From contig PAZH01000038.1 in NCBI GenBank assembly GCA_002716125.1, positions 1 through 36,451 on the forward strand: 36,451 bases of DNA, in the 5' to 3' direction. Every line of letters begins with the position of its first letter. Position 1 is the first letter of the stretch. Shown here one piece after another: positions 25,292-33,727 of this stretch. Source of the DNA: Rhodospirillaceae bacterium. GTDB lineage: Bacteria; Pseudomonadota; Alphaproteobacteria; UBA8366. The position numbers and the translations under genes were made by a program. The notes below the pieces were generated by a model, which searched no databases, was not told the DNA's origin, and was given only the letters and a program-made list of their open reading frames with translations.

Positions 25292-26089
25292 ATGGACGAT
25301 TACGGTTTGACGGATAAGGTGGCGCTGATTGCCGGTGGCGGCTCGCGAGACGACGGGATCGGCAACGGCCGAGGCGCCGCCATTCTGCTCGCTCGGTCCG
25401 GCGCCAAAGTGGCGGTGATGGACCAGGATTTGGAAGCGGCCGAGAAAACCGTCGCCATGATCCGGGCGGAGGGCAACGATGCAGCGGCTTTCGCCTGCGA
25501 CGCCGCAGATGAGGACGATTGCAAGCGCTTGATCGACGCCGTTATGGATACCTACGGGCGGCTCGATTGCCTCGACAATAATATCGGGATCGGCAGCCGA
25601 AACTCCGTTGTGGACGAGCCGCTCGAGACCTACCGCAAGGTCATGCAAGTAAACGTCGAGACAATGTTCTTGATTTCCAAGTTCGCCATACCGGCGATGA
25701 TTTCCTCTGGCGGCGGCGGATCCATCGTCAATATTTCCTCGATCTCCGCGATCCGCCCCCGTGGCCTCACGACGTATACGGCCTCCAAGGGGGCCGTCAT
25801 CGCGCTGACCCAAGCGATGGCAATCGACCATGGCCCCGACGGCATCCGCGTTAATTGCGTTGCGCCGGGCCCGGTCTATACGCCAATGGTGTATGTGCGC
25901 GGCATGTCGGAGGATGCGCGAGCGGCACGGAGCAAGGCTTCGATCCTCGGCGTCGAAGGTACGGGATGGGATATCGGCCAAACCGTCCGCTTCCTGTTGT
26001 CGGATCAGGCGCGCTATATCACCGGGCAAGTCATTGTTGTCGACGGTGGGGTATCGCTTCGCAGCCCCGAACGCGACTCTGCCGGATAA
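25292..26089 (+). CDS. Short-chain dehydrogenase/reductase (SDR)
   Basis: 265 residues, classical SDR length. Cofactor loop GGGSRDDGIGNGRG near the N terminus, DxD-type acidic residue in VAVMDQDLEA at the end of beta-2 (favours NAD), NNIGIGS in place of NNAG, catalytic Ser in VNISSISAIRP, and YTASKGA with Tyr and Lys. VNCVAPGPVYTPM and the C-terminal ITGQVIVVDGG complete the fold. It probably oxidises a hydroxyl group made by the crotonase-family hydratases in the operon. Ribosome binding site AGGGAA just precedes ATG. Confidence 0.9.
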   Translation: MDDYGLTDKVALIAGGGSRDDGIGNGRGAAILLARSGAKVAVMDQDLEAAEKTVAMIRAEGNDAAAFACDAADEDDCKRLIDAVMDTYGRLDCLDNNIGIGSRNSVVDEPLETYRKVMQVNVETMFLISKFAIPAMISSGGGGSIVNISSISAIRPRGLTTYTASKGAVIALTQAMAIDHGPDGIRVNCVAPGPVYTPMVYVRGMSEDARAARSKASILGVEGTGWDIGQTVRFLLSDQARYITGQVIVVDGGVSLRSPERDSAG

Positions 26090-26105
26090 GAGAAGGAATT
26101 CGAAA

Positions 26106-26906
26106 ATGAGTGAAGAAGATCTAGACGATCTCGTCCACTACCGGGTCGAGGATCAGATCGCGATCATTAGCTTGAACCGGCCGCGGAAACTAAACGCGTT
26201 CAGCGATGAGCTGGTCTTCGCCTTGAGCGAAGCGCTCAACCGGTTCGACACCGACGACGAGGCCAACGTCGCCATCATCCACGGCAACGGGCGCGCCTTT
26301 TCCTCGGGCGCGGACGTCCATCAACGTCAGCTCCGCTCACGCGAAGAGTTCTTAAAGCTAGGCGGCCCGCAAGGCCGCGGTTCGAACTCGGGCGATCTCT
26401 TCATCGGGTCGGTGAATTGGAAACCCATCATCACGGCACCTCACGGCTATGTGCTCGGCCTCGCCTTCGGTATCATTCTGGAGAGCGACCTGATCGTCGC
26501 GGAGGAAGGCACCCGCATTCAGCTGACGGAAACATCACGCGGCCTTGGCGGCTCCAAATACTGGCGTCTCATGCAGTATCGGGGCGGCAGCACCTTTTCG
26601 ACGGAGATTGCGCTCACCGGCCGGTTCTTCACGGCGGAAGAGGGCCACGCGGCCGGGATTATCGACCGCGTCGCGCCGAAAGGGAAACATCTGGAGACGG
26701 CGATGGAACTGGCGCAACAGGTCAACGCCAATCCGCCGCTCTCGGTCCGCGCCACGGTGCGAACGCGTCGACTTGAGATGGAGCGGATCGGGAAAGAAGC
26801 GCAATCGCAAATAAACGCTCTCAAGCTCTTCCTGACAGAAGATTTCCACGAGGCGGCGAAGGCCTTCACCGAGAAGCGCAAACCGAATAAGTTCAAGGGC
26901 AGATAA
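26106..26906 (+). CDS. Enoyl-CoA hydratase/isomerase (crotonase) family protein, copy 2
   Basis: 266 residues from ATG 26106 (MSEEDLDDLVHYRVEDQIAI), preceded by AGAAGGAA; a longer open frame upstream overlaps the SDR gene and is not the start. Crotonase features: ISLNRPRKLNAFSDELV, NGRAFSSGADVHQRQLRS, HGYVLGLAFGIILESDLIVA and QLTETSRGLGGSKYW. The catalytic-Glu area differs from that of copy 1 (TSRGLGG in place of TRFGIPS), so the two have different activities. It is fifth in the operon. Confidence 0.87.
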   Translation: MSEEDLDDLVHYRVEDQIAIISLNRPRKLNAFSDELVFALSEALNRFDTDDEANVAIIHGNGRAFSSGADVHQRQLRSREEFLKLGGPQGRGSNSGDLFIGSVNWKPIITAPHGYVLGLAFGIILESDLIVAEEGTRIQLTETSRGLGGSKYWRLMQYRGGSTFSTEIALTGRFFTAEEGHAAGIIDRVAPKGKHLETAMELAQQVNANPPLSVRATVRTRRLEMERIGKEAQSQINALKLFLTEDFHEAAKAFTEKRKPNKFKGR

Positions 26907-26921
26907 ACGGAGAAAGACGCG

Positions 26922-27491
26922 ATGAGCGAGAATTATACCGTCCAAGATTACGTAGCGGACCTTCGGGCCACGGTGGCCGCGGCCGAGACCGAATCCGAAA
27001 TCCTGAGCACGGTCCGGCCCTTGGCGCAAAAACTGGTCAACAACCGGGACGCCTGGATCAAACCGGAGCATTACGAGGTCGATCAAACCCGGGGCTCAAG
27101 TCTCTATGTCCTGCACGAGGAGGAAGACCACACCCTTATGGTCTTTGCCGCCTGCTTCAAACCGGGTCGGGTCACGCCGGTACACGATCACGGCACCTGG
27201 GCGGTGGTCGCCGGCGTCGACGGGGAAGAGAAGAATACGATTTATCTGCGCACCGACGACGGCGCCAAACCGGACTATGCCGAGATTCAATACCGAGGCG
27301 ACAAAGTGGTTCGCCAAGGCGATGCCATCGGTATGCCAAGCGGCACGTTCCACACGGTGTCGAACGAAAGCGACGAGGTCTCGGTGTCGCTGCATACCTA
27401 CGGCATGAACACCAACCATACGGTGCGCTGCCAGATCGACCCGGAAACCGGCAAGGTCGAAGAATTCAAAATACCGCTGCGCGAAGGGTAG
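26922..27491 (+). CDS. Cysteine dioxygenase-type I-like cupin (thiol dioxygenase family)
   Basis: 189 residues. The iron-binding triad of thiol dioxygenases matches: His88 and His90 in TPVHDHGTWAVVAG, and His144 in SGTFHTVSN. The second-sphere His158 and Tyr160 in SLHTYGMN match the conserved His/Tyr pair. The Cys of the mammalian Cys-Tyr crosslink is absent, as in bacterial 3-mercaptopropionate dioxygenase-like enzymes. These enzymes oxidise a thiol to a sulfinate with O2. Sixth and last gene of the operon. Ribosome binding site GGAGAAAG. With the GST and flavin monooxygenase in front, it may release or oxidise a sulfur-containing product, but the substrate is unknown. Confidence 0.85.
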   Translation: MSENYTVQDYVADLRATVAAAETESEILSTVRPLAQKLVNNRDAWIKPEHYEVDQTRGSSLYVLHEEEDHTLMVFAACFKPGRVTPVHDHGTWAVVAGVDGEEKNTIYLRTDDGAKPDYAEIQYRGDKVVRQGDAIGMPSGTFHTVSNESDEVSVSLHTYGMNTNHTVRCQIDPETGKVEEFKIPLREG

Positions 27492-27519
27492 CGGCCGTCG
27501 CTGTTTTTCTCGCGACTTC

Positions 27520-27554
27520 GTCATTCCGGGGCGCGATAGCGAACCCGGAATGAC
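27520..27554. repeat. Extragenic palindrome (second family)
   Basis: A perfect 11-bp inverted repeat, GTCATTCCGGG (27,520-27,530) and CCCGGAATGAC (27,544-27,554), with a 13-base loop. It is the common GTCATTCCGGG-type palindrome of proteobacterial genomes. It lies between the ends of two convergent genes and may serve as a two-way transcript end, although there is no T run. Confidence 0.75.
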
Positions 27555-27585
27555 ATTGCGTTTTGCTACTCGTCGAGTGAATGCG

Positions 27586-28740
27586 TTAAACCACCGGCAA
27601 TTCCGCCGCCGCCCGTCTGGATAGAAGCTGTGGGCCATCTTCGCGGATGACCAAGTTTTCTTCATGGACCATCACTTTGCCGGGCGCGTAAGTCATGCCG
27701 GGCTCCAAGGTCATCACCATGCCAGGCACCAGCGGCGTCTCGTCCCACGCCGTGTTCGAGGGCCATTCGGTGAGCTGCATGCCAAGTCCGTGGCCGAGGC
27801 GGCCCACATCGTTGCCGAGCGCACCGTCCGCTTCCATCACCGCGTTCATCGCCCGAAAGAGGTCAGCCGCCGTGTTCCCCGGTTGGGCGGCGTCGAGACC
27901 GGCCTCGGTCGCGGCAAAGACTGTCGCGTAAGCGCGGCGGCTTGCGTCATCGGCGCGGCCGATGGCGAAATTGCGGTCGAAGTCGCTGAAATAACCATCA
28001 AAGACCGAGCCGGTGTCGAGGATCAGGATATCGCCCTCGGCGAGTGGCGTATCCGTCGGCGGCGAAATGATATCGCCGTAACCGCCCGGTCCCGCACCGC
28101 CGACCAGGTAGGACACATCGTCCGCGCCCCGTTCGAGCGCATCGATCTTGAAACGTTGGAAGACCTCGCTGACGGGCATACCGGCGGCGAGCCAATTCGG
28201 CATTGCCTCGAACACGTCGGAGACGATCCCACAGATATGAGCGATCTTCTCGATCTCCGCTTCCGACTTCACCATGCGGAGCTGGCGGAAGATCGGTGTC
28301 GCATCTGCGATCTCGAGCGCCAGGGCGCGGGTCACCTGCTCGAAATCAAGCAGCGGCATGCGGAGATGGGTTTCCGGCCCCATCGCAACACCAAACGCAT
28401 TCCCGTCACCGACGGCTTCTCGCACGGCCGCGATGAGCAACGAGACGCCGTCGTCCTGGAGTGCCGGCGACGGCCAAGTCCGGATGTCATCAAGCCAGGT
28501 CCGCGACATACATTCCGCGCCGATCTCGGGGATCACCGCGATGGGCTTGCCGGCGCGCGGCACGACCATGAACCAAGGTCGGGTCGGGCTCTGCCAAAAT
28601 TGCGTGAGAAAGCCCGAGAAATAGCGCAGCTCCGGTTCTGTCGTCAGGAGCAGCGCAGCGATGTCGGCCTCCGCCATCATCGCCTGGGCTCGAGCGCATC
28701 TGGCTTCGAACTCGCTGTCGGGAAAGCCGCGCGCTACCAC
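27586..28740 (-). CDS. M24 family metallopeptidase (Xaa-Pro dipeptidase/ectoine-hydrolase-like)
   Basis: 384 residues. The N-terminal creatinase-like domain (LLLTTEPELRYFSGFLTQFW) is followed by the pita-bread catalytic domain. Metal ligands are visible: Asp in LILDTGSVFDG and in FSDFDRNFAIG, His in LGHGLGMQLTEWPS, Glu in MTLEPGM and Glu in HEENLVIRE. Family members split Xaa-Pro peptides, creatine, ectoine derivatives or (DddP) DMSP. Nothing here decides between these. It starts two bases downstream of the TenA/PqqC-like gene's stop in the same direction, so the two form an operon and probably act on one pathway. Confidence 0.87.
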   Translation of the reverse strand: MVARGFPDSEFEARCARAQAMMAEADIAALLLTTEPELRYFSGFLTQFWQSPTRPWFMVVPRAGKPIAVIPEIGAECMSRTWLDDIRTWPSPALQDDGVSLLIAAVREAVGDGNAFGVAMGPETHLRMPLLDFEQVTRALALEIADATPIFRQLRMVKSEAEIEKIAHICGIVSDVFEAMPNWLAAGMPVSEVFQRFKIDALERGADDVSYLVGGAGPGGYGDIISPPTDTPLAEGDILILDTGSVFDGYFSDFDRNFAIGRADDASRRAYATVFAATEAGLDAAQPGNTAADLFRAMNAVMEADGALGNDVGRLGHGLGMQLTEWPSNTAWDETPLVPGMVMTLEPGMTYAPGKVMVHEENLVIREDGPQLLSRRAAAELPVV

Positions 28741-28742
28741 CT

Positions 28743-29438
28743 TTAGAATTGCTCGATATGGCGCTGAATGCCGTCGTAGAAGAGGTAGTGCATGTCGACC
28801 ATCTCCTGCACAATCTTTACCACGAGGGCGAAATCCTCCTCCGTCTGGGCAAACTGACCGAGGAGGCGGCGGCCGACGTCGGAATGTTCGGAGTCGGCTT
28901 CTTCGTGCACGGTGTAGAACAGAATGTCCTCATCCGAGAGGCCGAACTGCTTCTTCAGGATTTGGCCGACACGCATGGACGTGCCCGGCACCTGAGCCTC
29001 CGCGCCCAGCATGTGCCCGGAGACGCCCTCAAGGAAAGTTTGGCCGCAGATGTATTCGAAATAGGTCTTCAGAGCCACCGCCTCTGAGCAGTAATGCGTC
29101 GCACGCATCTCGTCGCGGCTGATATCCATCGCCTCGCCGAGCCGCAGATAGAGCTCATGATGCGAAACCCCGTCGGAGAACAGCCTGCCCGTCCCCTCCT
29201 CGTAGACCACCTCCGCCAGCATCACCCGCCATTCCGGGTCCGGGCAATTGACATAGAGGCGACCGTGATAGCCGTGATTGAACAGCGGTATGATGGCGAA
29301 CTGTTTGATGTGCTCCTGGACCTGCTTCTTGCTCCACTTACCCTCGAGCAAGCCAACCCAAAGCGGATGATCATAGCGCCGCTTTTTTTCGTGAATGGCA
29401 TCGACTTTCGCCAATGTCTCATCGACCATCGAACTCAT
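28743..29438 (-). CDS. Iron-containing redox enzyme, PqqC/TenA-like (heme-oxygenase-like fold)
   Basis: 231 residues, all-helical. The candidate metal ligands fit the heme-oxygenase-like diiron oxidases: Glu in MLAEVVYEEGTGR, His in VSHHELYLRLGE, Glu in EAVALKTYFEY, and HEEADSEHSDVG near the C terminus. HIKQFAIIPLFNHGYHGRLY is PqqC-like. Relatives include PqqC, CADD and oxidases such as UndA, SznF and BesC, which use O2 to cut C-C or C-N bonds of small molecules. It is transcribed with the M24 gene. The substrate cannot be read from the sequence. The start MSSMVDE offers ATG 29438 and ATG 29429. Confidence 0.83.
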   Translation of the reverse strand: MSSMVDETLAKVDAIHEKKRRYDHPLWVGLLEGKWSKKQVQEHIKQFAIIPLFNHGYHGRLYVNCPDPEWRVMLAEVVYEEGTGRLFSDGVSHHELYLRLGEAMDISRDEMRATHYCSEAVALKTYFEYICGQTFLEGVSGHMLGAEAQVPGTSMRVGQILKKQFGLSDEDILFYTVHEEADSEHSDVGRRLLGQFAQTEEDFALVVKIVQEMVDMHYLFYDGIQRHIEQF

Positions 29439-29532
29439 GACTGTTTCCTCTCCCGCGCCATTCCGGCAAATTATCGCATACCGAAATTTGATCCCTGTCC
29501 ATTTCCGCGACCGTCACCATAATACATCTATC

Positions 29533-30294
29533 ATGACGAATACATCCGACACCCCTACCCGTTCGGCGGACGGCAGTCTTGGCGATTTGACGGTCGAGAT
29601 TTGGCGCGGAGACGTTGAAGGGACTTTCGAAACCTACACGGTACCGCATCAGACAAGTCAGACGATCCTCGATGTCGTCACTTATGTGCAGCGGAAGCTG
29701 GATTCGAGCCTCTCCTATCGCTTCGCCTGCCGGGTCGGGATGTGCGGCTCCTGTGCCATGACTGTCAACGGTTCGCCCCGCTGGACGTGCCGCACGCATG
29801 TCTCGGAGGTTCTAGAGGACGGCAACCGCGTACGCATCGGCCCATTGCGCAATCTGCCGGTCATCAAGGATCTGGCGACCGATATGACCGAGTTTTTCGA
29901 CAAATGGGCGCGCGCCAGCGGACAGTTCCGACCGACGGCACCCGAATCATTGGCGTTCGCGCAAGTCTCGCCGAACAGCAAGGAACGTCGCGAAGCGGAT
30001 GCCGGGATCGAATGTATCGGCTGCGGCGTCTGCTATGCCGCCTGCGACGTGGTCAATTGGAACAAGGACTATCTGGGACCCGCCGCCCTCAACCGGGCCT
30101 GGACGCTGGTCAACGACGTACGGGATGGGGAACGCGACACCCATATCGCCGCCGTCGCCGTCGATGCCGGCTGCCATGCGTGCCACACGCACGGCAACTG
30201 CGCCAACCATTGCCCGAAAGGGATCAATCCCACCGCATCCATCGCCGGCCTGAAGCGCGCCGCCTTCGGCGCGGCGCTGCGGGGTAAACTATGA
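29533..30294 (+). CDS. sdhB: Succinate dehydrogenase/fumarate reductase iron-sulfur subunit
   Basis: 253 residues from ATG 29533; a longer frame to 29395 exists but is antisense to the previous gene. The plant-type [2Fe-2S] motif is CRVGMCGSC with the fourth Cys in RWTCRTHV. The second domain has CIGCGVCYAAC and CHACHTHGNCANHCPKG for the 4Fe-4S and 3Fe-4S centres, with YLGPAALNRAWTLVNDVRDG between them. This subunit carries electrons from the flavoprotein to the quinone site. The gene order B, anchors, A is unusual: typical operons place sdhC and sdhD first. The next gene overlaps by four bases. Confidence 0.88.
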   Translation: MTNTSDTPTRSADGSLGDLTVEIWRGDVEGTFETYTVPHQTSQTILDVVTYVQRKLDSSLSYRFACRVGMCGSCAMTVNGSPRWTCRTHVSEVLEDGNRVRIGPLRNLPVIKDLATDMTEFFDKWARASGQFRPTAPESLAFAQVSPNSKERREADAGIECIGCGVCYAACDVVNWNKDYLGPAALNRAWTLVNDVRDGERDTHIAAVAVDAGCHACHTHGNCANHCPKGINPTASIAGLKRAAFGAALRGKL

Positions 30295-30650
30295 GCGATC
30301 AGGCGGCATCAAGCTCAGGCGGCCGGCGGGAAGTCTGGCTCTTCGTTCTACAGCGCCTCTCCGCCATGGTGCTGGCACCCCTCGTGATCGTCCACTTGGT
30401 CACCATGGTCTACGCCATACAGGACGGCCTGACCGCGGCAGAGATTCTTGCCCGCACGAAGGGCAGCTACCTTTGGGGAACGATCTATAGCGCTTTCGTC
30501 ATTGCGGCCGCCGTGCATGCTTCTATCGGGTTGCGCACGATCATTGGCGAGATGACGTCGCTACGCGGGATAGGGCGCGACGTTCTGGCGGCCCTTTTCG
30601 CCGCCGCGATCCTGATCCTCGGCTTCCGGGCTGTTGGAGCGGTGATATGA
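30291..30650 (+). CDS. Membrane anchor subunit, SdhD/SdhC-like (first)
   Basis: 119 residues with three membrane helices (APLVIVHLVTMVYAI, YSAFVIAAAVHASIGLRTII and VLAALFAAAILILGFRAVG). Histidines in the first two (VIVHLV and AVHASIGL) are candidate heme ligands. The N-terminal REVWLFVLQRLSAMVLAP matches the quinone-binding region of anchor subunits (Ser and Arg). ATG overlaps sdhB by four bases and its own stop overlaps the next anchor by four bases. Confidence 0.82.
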   Translation: MSDQAASSSGGRREVWLFVLQRLSAMVLAPLVIVHLVTMVYAIQDGLTAAEILARTKGSYLWGTIYSAFVIAAAVHASIGLRTIIGEMTSLRGIGRDVLAALFAAAILILGFRAVGAVI

Positions 30651-30994
30651 ACACCCCCGTCACCACGCGAAACCACCCCTCCTATTGGGCCTTTATCGTC
30701 CATCGGGTCTCGGGGTTGGCACTCGCCTGTTTCCTGCCGGTCCATCTCTATGTCATCGGTCTCGCGATCGAGGGCGAAGCGCGCTTGGACGGGTTCTTGA
30801 GCTGGGCCGAGACACTGCCCGTCAAACTTGCGGAAACCGGTCTTGTGGTTTTGCTGGCCGCCCATATGGCAGGCGGGTTACGCCTCTTGGCCGTCGAATT
30901 CCTGCCGTGGCGCGACAGCCAGAAAACTTTCATCGCGATTGCGGCGGGCATCGCCCTCGTATTCGGGTTATTGTTTCTCTTGAGAGCGATCTAA
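30647..30994 (+). CDS. Membrane anchor subunit, SdhC-like (second)
   Basis: 115 residues, three membrane helices. YWAFIVHRVSGLALACFLPV is the SdhC signature with the HRxSG motif, followed by VHLYVIGLAI; LLAAHMAGGLRLLAVE supplies a His for heme. With the preceding gene it forms the two-subunit quinone-reactive anchor. The flavoprotein gene begins 15 bases after its stop. Confidence 0.82.
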   Translation: MNTPVTTRNHPSYWAFIVHRVSGLALACFLPVHLYVIGLAIEGEARLDGFLSWAETLPVKLAETGLVVLLAAHMAGGLRLLAVEFLPWRDSQKTFIAIAAGIALVFGLLFLLRAI

Positions 30995-31008
30995 GCGGAG
31001 GGCGAGAC

Positions 31009-32745
31009 ATGGTCGATATCGAACGCTCGCAAACCGACATCCTGATTCTCGGAAGCGGCGGTGCGGGCCTTTTCGCGGCCCTACACGCCCACAAGGCCGC
31101 GCCGGAGCAAGACATCACCGTCGCGGTCAAAGGCCTGCTCGGCAAATGCGGCTGCACCCGTATGGTTCAGGGTGGGTACAATGTCGTGCTATCGCCGAAC
31201 GATTCCATCGAACGTCACTTCATGGACACGATCGAAGGCGGTAAATGGCTCAACAACCAGGACCTCGCCTGGAAGCTGGTCAATATCGCCATCGAACGCA
31301 TCCACGAGTTGGAAAACGAACTCGGCTGCTATTTCGACCGTAATCCGGACGGCACGGTCCACCAGAAAGCTTTCGCTGGCCAGACCTTCGATAGAACCGT
31401 CCATAAGGGCAGCCTCACCGGCATCGAGATCATTAACCGGCTCGCCGAGCAAGTCTGGGCCAGCGGCATCAATCGCCTTGAAGAGCATCGGGCCATCGCT
31501 TTGGTTCCTGCCGCCGACAAATCGCGGATCGCCGGGGTCTTGATGATCGACATGCGGACCGGCGGCTTCCGTTTCGTGAAGGCCAAAGCGGTGCTGATGG
31601 CGACCGGCGGCGGGCCCACCATGTACAAGTACCACACGCCTTCCGGCGATAAGAGTTGCGACGGTATGGCAATGGCACTCCGCGCCGGATTGCCGCTGAT
31701 CGATATGGAGATGGTGCAGTTTCACCCAACCGGCCTGATTGCGGGCGACGACACCCGCATCACCGGGACCATCATCGAGGAAGGTCTGCGGGGCGCCGGC
31801 GGATACCTCATGGACGTGCATGAAAAACGTTTTATGGGCGAGTACGACGAACGCGAAGAACGTGCGACCCGCGATATCGTCAGCCGGGCCATGTACGATC
31901 TGATGCAGGACGACAGCCGCACCGGCCCGAACGGCGGGCTCTACATCACCATGCGGCACCTCGATCCCAAGATGGTTGCCAAACAGTTCAAAGGCATGGT
32001 CGACCGTTGCCGCGATGTCGGTTTCGATCTTGTCGGCGGATTGGTCGAAGTCGTGCCGACCGCGCATTACATGATGGGCGGCGTGAAATTCAACCTCGAT
32101 TGCAGCACTGAAATTCCAGCGCTCTTTGTCGCGGGCGAGGATTCGGGCGGCGTGCACGGCGCCAATCGGCTTGGCGGCAACGGGGTCGCCAATTCAACCG
32201 TGTTCGGCGGGGTCGCCGGAGACGAGATGGGGCCGTGGGTCCGCGCCGACGGCCGTTTCGCCGACCCGGACGAAAGCATTATCGAGGAAGCCGTCGACCG
32301 CGCCCTTGCCCCCTTCGGCAAGCCGGAAGGCGATATCAACGAAATCCGAGAGGCACTTTATACGCTCATGTGGGACGAAGTCGGAATTGTCCGGGATGCA
32401 GAATCGTTGGCACGTGGCACGGCAGGCCTGGACGAGCTGAAAGCGCAGCTCGACGCGACCGGTCTCGCCGACGGGCCGCGCACGTTTAATCTGACCTGGC
32501 ACGACTGGATGAACCTCGAGAGCCAAATCCTGATCAGCCAAGCCATCGCCGGTGCGGCAACGGCCCGCGAAGACTCGCGCGGCGCGCACTACCGCAGCGA
32601 CTTCCCGGAGACACGCGATCTGGAGAACTCGCGCAACACGGTGGTCCGGCTGGTCGATGGCGCCATCGATACAGGCGAACAGCCGGTCCAATTCACCCGG
32701 GTCAAGCCGGGCGAGACGCTCATACAGGAGGCTGCCGCAGAATGA
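31009..32745 (+). CDS. sdhA: Succinate dehydrogenase/fumarate reductase flavoprotein subunit, no covalent-FAD histidine
   Basis: 578 residues from ATG 31009 (ribosome binding site GGAGGGCGA); an upstream extension overlapping the anchor gene is not the start. FAD dinucleotide fold is ILILGSGGAGLFAAL. The catalytic residues match SdhA/FrdA: MVQFHPTGLIAG, ATRDIVSRAMYDL, PTAHYMMGGVKFN and GANRLGGNGVANSTVFGG. The segment matching SHTVSAQGG of SdhA is CGCTRMVQGGYN, so the histidine that covalently binds FAD is replaced by Cys (about residue 49). In E. coli FrdA, loss of this His impairs succinate oxidation more than fumarate reduction, so the enzyme may work as a fumarate reductase or on another acid. 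This last point is inference. Confidence 0.87.
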   Translation: MVDIERSQTDILILGSGGAGLFAALHAHKAAPEQDITVAVKGLLGKCGCTRMVQGGYNVVLSPNDSIERHFMDTIEGGKWLNNQDLAWKLVNIAIERIHELENELGCYFDRNPDGTVHQKAFAGQTFDRTVHKGSLTGIEIINRLAEQVWASGINRLEEHRAIALVPAADKSRIAGVLMIDMRTGGFRFVKAKAVLMATGGGPTMYKYHTPSGDKSCDGMAMALRAGLPLIDMEMVQFHPTGLIAGDDTRITGTIIEEGLRGAGGYLMDVHEKRFMGEYDEREERATRDIVSRAMYDLMQDDSRTGPNGGLYITMRHLDPKMVAKQFKGMVDRCRDVGFDLVGGLVEVVPTAHYMMGGVKFNLDCSTEIPALFVAGEDSGGVHGANRLGGNGVANSTVFGGVAGDEMGPWVRADGRFADPDESIIEEAVDRALAPFGKPEGDINEIREALYTLMWDEVGIVRDAESLARGTAGLDELKAQLDATGLADGPRTFNLTWHDWMNLESQILISQAIAGAATAREDSRGAHYRSDFPETRDLENSRNTVVRLVDGAIDTGEQPVQFTRVKPGETLIQEAAAE

Positions 32746-32764
32746 CGGCACGACGGAGCCAGCA

Positions 32765-33727
32765 ATGATCAACGAACAGAACATCTACGGCGCCGGTATG
32801 GAGATCATGTCGCGGGCGGCGATCGACATCCCGGAGGACTACCGCGAAGGTCTCCGCGGTATGCTGGAGGAGGAAGAGGAGGAACTCTCCCGCTTCGTCC
32901 TCATGTCGATGCTCGATAACTGGGAAGCTGCGGAAGCCGACCGGCGAGCCATGTGCGCCGATACCGGCGTGCCGCGTTACTTCGTCAAGATCGGTAACGA
33001 GGCCCGGATCGACGGCGGTCCAATCGCGCTGGAGCGGGCGCTCCGGCGTGCCACGGCGGACGCGACACACGCCATACCGCTGCGCACAAACCGGGTGCAT
33101 CCACTCTCACGCCAAGACAACAACAACAATGTCGGCATAAACGCACCGGAAATCGAATATTCCTTCGAGCCCGATTCGGATTGGATCGACATCACGACGG
33201 TGCACAAAGGCGGCCTGTTTGGCACCGACTACCGGATGCTGTTTCCGGGCGACGGTATCGACGGCATCAAGCGGTTCTTTTTGGATGTCATGTACGAGTT
33301 CGGCCGCCGCGGCCTCGCTTGTCAGCCCGCGATCGTCGGGATCGGGCTTGGTGGCAGCAAGGACATCTCCGTCACCCTCGGCAAGCAGGCTGCCTGCCTG
33401 CGCACCGTCGGCGACCGAAATCCGGATCCGAAGATCGCCGAGCTTGAGCTCGAATTGAAAGAAATGGGCAACAATATCGGGATGGGCCCGATGGGCTTTG
33501 TCGGCAAGTCGATGGTGATCGATTGCCATATCGAGGTGGGTTACACGCATACGGGCGGCATGCCGATGAGTGTGCACAGTTTCTGCCTTTCCTCGCGCCG
33601 CGCCGTTGCACGGCTCCACGCGGACGGGACGATCGACTATCGCACCGATCCGGAATGGTTCACGCCTTACATGAGAAGGGACACGGTCGAATGGTCGACG
33701 GCGGAAACGGCTCAAGCAGCGGGCTGA
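32765..33727 (+). CDS. Fumarate hydratase class I / tartrate dehydratase alpha subunit
   Basis: 320 residues from ATG 32765 (MINEQNIYGAGMEIM). The three Cys expected to hold the [4Fe-4S] cluster are in AMCADTGVPRYF, QAACLRTVG and IDCHIEVGYTHTGGMP. HPLSRQDNNNNVGINAPEIE, GIGLGGSKDISVTLGKQ and NIGMGPMGFVGK are further family landmarks. It hydrates fumarate to malate, or dehydrates L-tartrate, with the beta subunit. It is directly downstream of the SdhA-like gene (20 bases), suggesting the two systems share fumarate as an intermediate. Confidence 0.88.
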   Translation: MINEQNIYGAGMEIMSRAAIDIPEDYREGLRGMLEEEEEELSRFVLMSMLDNWEAAEADRRAMCADTGVPRYFVKIGNEARIDGGPIALERALRRATADATHAIPLRTNRVHPLSRQDNNNNVGINAPEIEYSFEPDSDWIDITTVHKGGLFGTDYRMLFPGDGIDGIKRFFLDVMYEFGRRGLACQPAIVGIGLGGSKDISVTLGKQAACLRTVGDRNPDPKIAELELELKEMGNNIGMGPMGFVGKSMVIDCHIEVGYTHTGGMPMSVHSFCLSSRRAVARLHADGTIDYRTDPEWFTPYMRRDTVEWSTAETAQAAG

